Below, in pieces: positions 62,906 to 64,000 of a stretch of DNA of 64,000 nucleotides (its first letter is position 1; each line of letters starts with the position of its first letter). The position numbers and the translations under genes are program-made. The notes beneath the pieces were generated by a model that saw only the letters and a program-made list of their open reading frames with translations, searched no databases and had not been told where the DNA came from. The DNA comes from CAJQPP01 sp963793465 (GTDB taxonomy: Bacteria; Planctomycetota; Planctomycetia; Pirellulales; Pirellulaceae), in NCBI GenBank assembly GCA_963793465.1, contig CAWCAJ010000006.1, forward strand, positions 164,658-228,657. Reading direction: 5' to 3'.

Positions 62906-63109
62906 CTAAATCGTAAATTCCATTCGGAGACAATCGCCAGATACATACATTGCTGCCTCCAGCGAAGCTATTTTGTCGGGCATCGCTTTTGCCCTTTGTT
63001 CAAGAATTGCCCTGCAACGCTCAATGTTTTGTGTTGATAACAAATCATTGGACGGGAGCCGATTAAGCTTGTCCGTCTCGCATTGAGTCTTTTGGTTGTT
63101 TTCGCTCAT
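62906..63109 (-). CDS. Cassette 15b: small hypothetical protein whose start lies inside attC
   Basis: The product has 67 residues, 'MSENNQKTQCETDKLNRLPS' onward, polar and helical ('NIERCRAILEQRAKAMPDKI'), with no family recognised. The first about 25 codons, including the start, lie in attC 15 (63034-63139); a GGGG box is upstream, also in attC. It runs against the array. Confidence 0.5.
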   Translation of the reverse strand: MSENNQKTQCETDKLNRLPSNDLLSTQNIERCRAILEQRAKAMPDKIASLEAAMYVSGDCLRMEFTI

Positions 63110-63139
63110 TCGTCGGCCCCGTCAATTCGGTCGTTATCT
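63034..63139 (+). other. attC site 15
   Basis: Left arm TTGATAACAAATCATTGGAC then GGGAGCCGA; right arm TCGGCCCCGTCAATTCGGTC and core GTTATCT (63133). 106 bp. Its loop carries a minus-strand start codon. It ends cassette 15. Confidence 0.88.
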
Positions 63140-63382
63140 GGTGTGAATCCTTGCCCTAAAATTCAACCCACATCGGCAGCAGGTATCGCTATCTTCTCCT
63201 CTCCCATCGTGCATATGCGGGATTGAAGATTGCGGTATTTCTTCTATTCTCAATGTCCATGTTCCGTCGTCGTTCTCAGACCACTCACCAGCCTTGATTG
63301 ATTCGCCACAATCGTTTTCTACTTCGACGAACCTTCCTACCTCTGGTCCCGGTGGACCGTCAAAAATTATATTCAACGCCAT
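63134..63382 (-). CDS. Cassette 16: small hypothetical protein, minus strand
   Basis: The product has 82 residues. 'MALNIIFDGPPGPEVGRFVE' and 'GEWSENDDGTWTLRIEEI' are like small phage-type proteins that begin 'FDGPPGPE.GRFVE'; the C-terminus has 'DTCCRCGLNF', a half zinc finger. AGGAG lies six bases upstream of the ATG at 63382. The TAA stop is the TTA of the attC 15 core. The frame extending to 63490 crosses attC 16 and is not used. Confidence 0.68.
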   Translation of the reverse strand: MALNIIFDGPPGPEVGRFVEVENDCGESIKAGEWSENDDGTWTLRIEEIPQSSIPHMHDGRGEDSDTCCRCGLNFRARIHTR

Positions 63383-63391
63383 GAAAATCTC

Positions 63392-63476
63392 CTGATAACA
63401 AACGGATGAACCGGAGCCGGTACAGCGGTTCTGAATTGTTTCCGGGTACTCGGCCCGGTTATCCTTGACGTTATCC
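63392..63476 (+). other. attC site 16
   Basis: Left arm CTGATAACAAACGGATGAAC then CGGAGCCG; right arm CGGCCCGGTTATCCTTGAC and core GTTATCC (63470). 85 bp, nearly identical to attC 5 and 12. It ends cassette 16. Confidence 0.93.
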
Positions 63477-63489
63477 CACTTGCTTTCCA

Positions 63490-63954
63490 ATGCTCATTCC
63501 GGACGACCTGTATGCAGTGAAATCAATGATTCGGTCACTTGATGGTCTTGAGAAGTTCTCACGCATTCCATTCAAAATTTCTGAAAACGCGTACGCTTTT
63601 GTCCGATCTCTTTCTCGACTGTGCGAAACACCCCAAACCCCTCTCAGTGATTTCATCTTGAGACTCGGTTACGGTGATCTCCGAGCTGAAATTGGAAACG
63701 TAGCGTTGCCCGTTCAACATCGCAGTCTCTTGTTGCAATTGCAAACCGAACATGAACAGCTGGCAAGGAGGAAAGAGGATCTAATTGTTGAACAAAACTT
63801 TGATGCTGCCGCTGAGTGTCGAGACAAACAGGTGGAACTTGACAACACCATTATTGAGCTGCTCGAGAATCCAATTGTGGTTTTGCCTGAACACGTCAGA
63901 TCTGCTATCGTAAACTTAGGATATGCTGGCGATGTTTCAGGCCTAGCCGAATGA
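63490..63954 (+). CDS. Cassette 17: UVR-motif protein
   Basis: The product has 154 residues. 'LARRKEDLIVEQNFDAAAEC' and the following 'RDKQVELDNTIIEL' are a UVR (UvrB/UvrC-type) helical hairpin, here at about residues 90-125. The N-terminal part ('SMIRSLDGLEKFSRIPFKIS', 'CETPQTPLSDFILRLGYGDL') matches no family I know. UVR motifs mediate protein-protein contacts in UvrBC, McsA and Clp partners. The start lies 19 bp after the cassette boundary without a clear ribosome-binding site. The cassette's own attC is beyond the window. Confidence 0.65.
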   Translation: MLIPDDLYAVKSMIRSLDGLEKFSRIPFKISENAYAFVRSLSRLCETPQTPLSDFILRLGYGDLRAEIGNVALPVQHRSLLLQLQTEHEQLARRKEDLIVEQNFDAAAECRDKQVELDNTIIELLENPIVVLPEHVRSAIVNLGYAGDVSGLAE

Positions 63955-64000
63955 ATCGTTTGTTATCCACTTCAGACGTTCCAGTAGAAGTGGAGCGAGT

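Noticed and set aside
53036..63476. The regularly recurring attC repeats as a CRISPR array
   Set aside because: Repeats are 85-107 bp imperfect palindromes with variable loops and the spacers are genes of 200-1400 bp; no cas genes are present.

Overview
The window reads as the chromosome of a planctomycete of the Rhodopirellula/Pirellulaceae type. The evidence is gene content: a Tat-exported DUF1501 protein beside a 1705-residue cytochrome-c-like/WD40/DUF1549/DUF1553 protein, many exported beta-propeller, TPR and PDZ proteins, an ECF sigma factor next to a Ser/Thr kinase with a TPR-rich tail, and enzymes for uncommon carbon sources. No rRNA or convincing tRNA gene is present.

Positions 1-51,000 are a core-like, GC-rich region. 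In order: an exported prenyltransferase-repeat protein (cut by the left edge) and an HlyD-type adaptor; pepT; lemA with an M48 protease; a 1218-residue AsmA-like protein; a metallo-beta-lactamase-fold hydrolase and a glutathione peroxidase; a GCS2-CBS fusion; a four-step trans-4-hydroxyproline catabolic cluster (epimerase, D-hydroxyproline dehydrogenase, deaminase, 2-oxoglutarate semialdehyde dehydrogenase); the DUF1501 and DUF1549/1553 pair; ferritin and DUF2237; exported beta-propellers; pepD; tspO; TPR, HNH and PDZ proteins; the ECF sigma-kinase pair; a sugar-acid cluster (tagaturonate-reductase-like, aldo/keto reductase, fuconolactonase); an EpmA-like ligase; an alpha/beta hydrolase; folD; and an SRPBCC protein. 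Four of these genes are broken by single-base indels (dadA-like, dapA-like, fuconolactonase, epmA). Each returns to the expected length and motifs when one to three bases are corrected, so consensus errors are at least as likely as true decay.

From about 51,095 to the right edge the window is a chromosomal integron. An integron integrase (IntI, minus strand, with the IntI-specific additional domain) is followed by at least 16 attC sites in 10.4 kb. The sites are imperfect palindromes, mostly 85-107 bp, running from an ..ATAACAAACGGATGAACCGGAG-like arm to an arm ending ..CGGTTATCC..GTTATC. They delimit short, less GC-rich cassettes: exported proteins and lipoproteins, EF-hand proteins, a DUF4279-like protein, DUF6891 with zinc-finger motifs, DUF551-like, small zinc-ribbon proteins and a UVR-motif protein. 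About half of the cassettes carry their gene on the minus strand, against the usual rule. In several of these the recombination core (G/TTA) supplies the minus-strand stop codon, and in three the start codon lies inside attC. A 278-bp cassette-like module is present twice with identical sequence, 5.2 kb apart, and has no recognisable attC. The array continues past the window.
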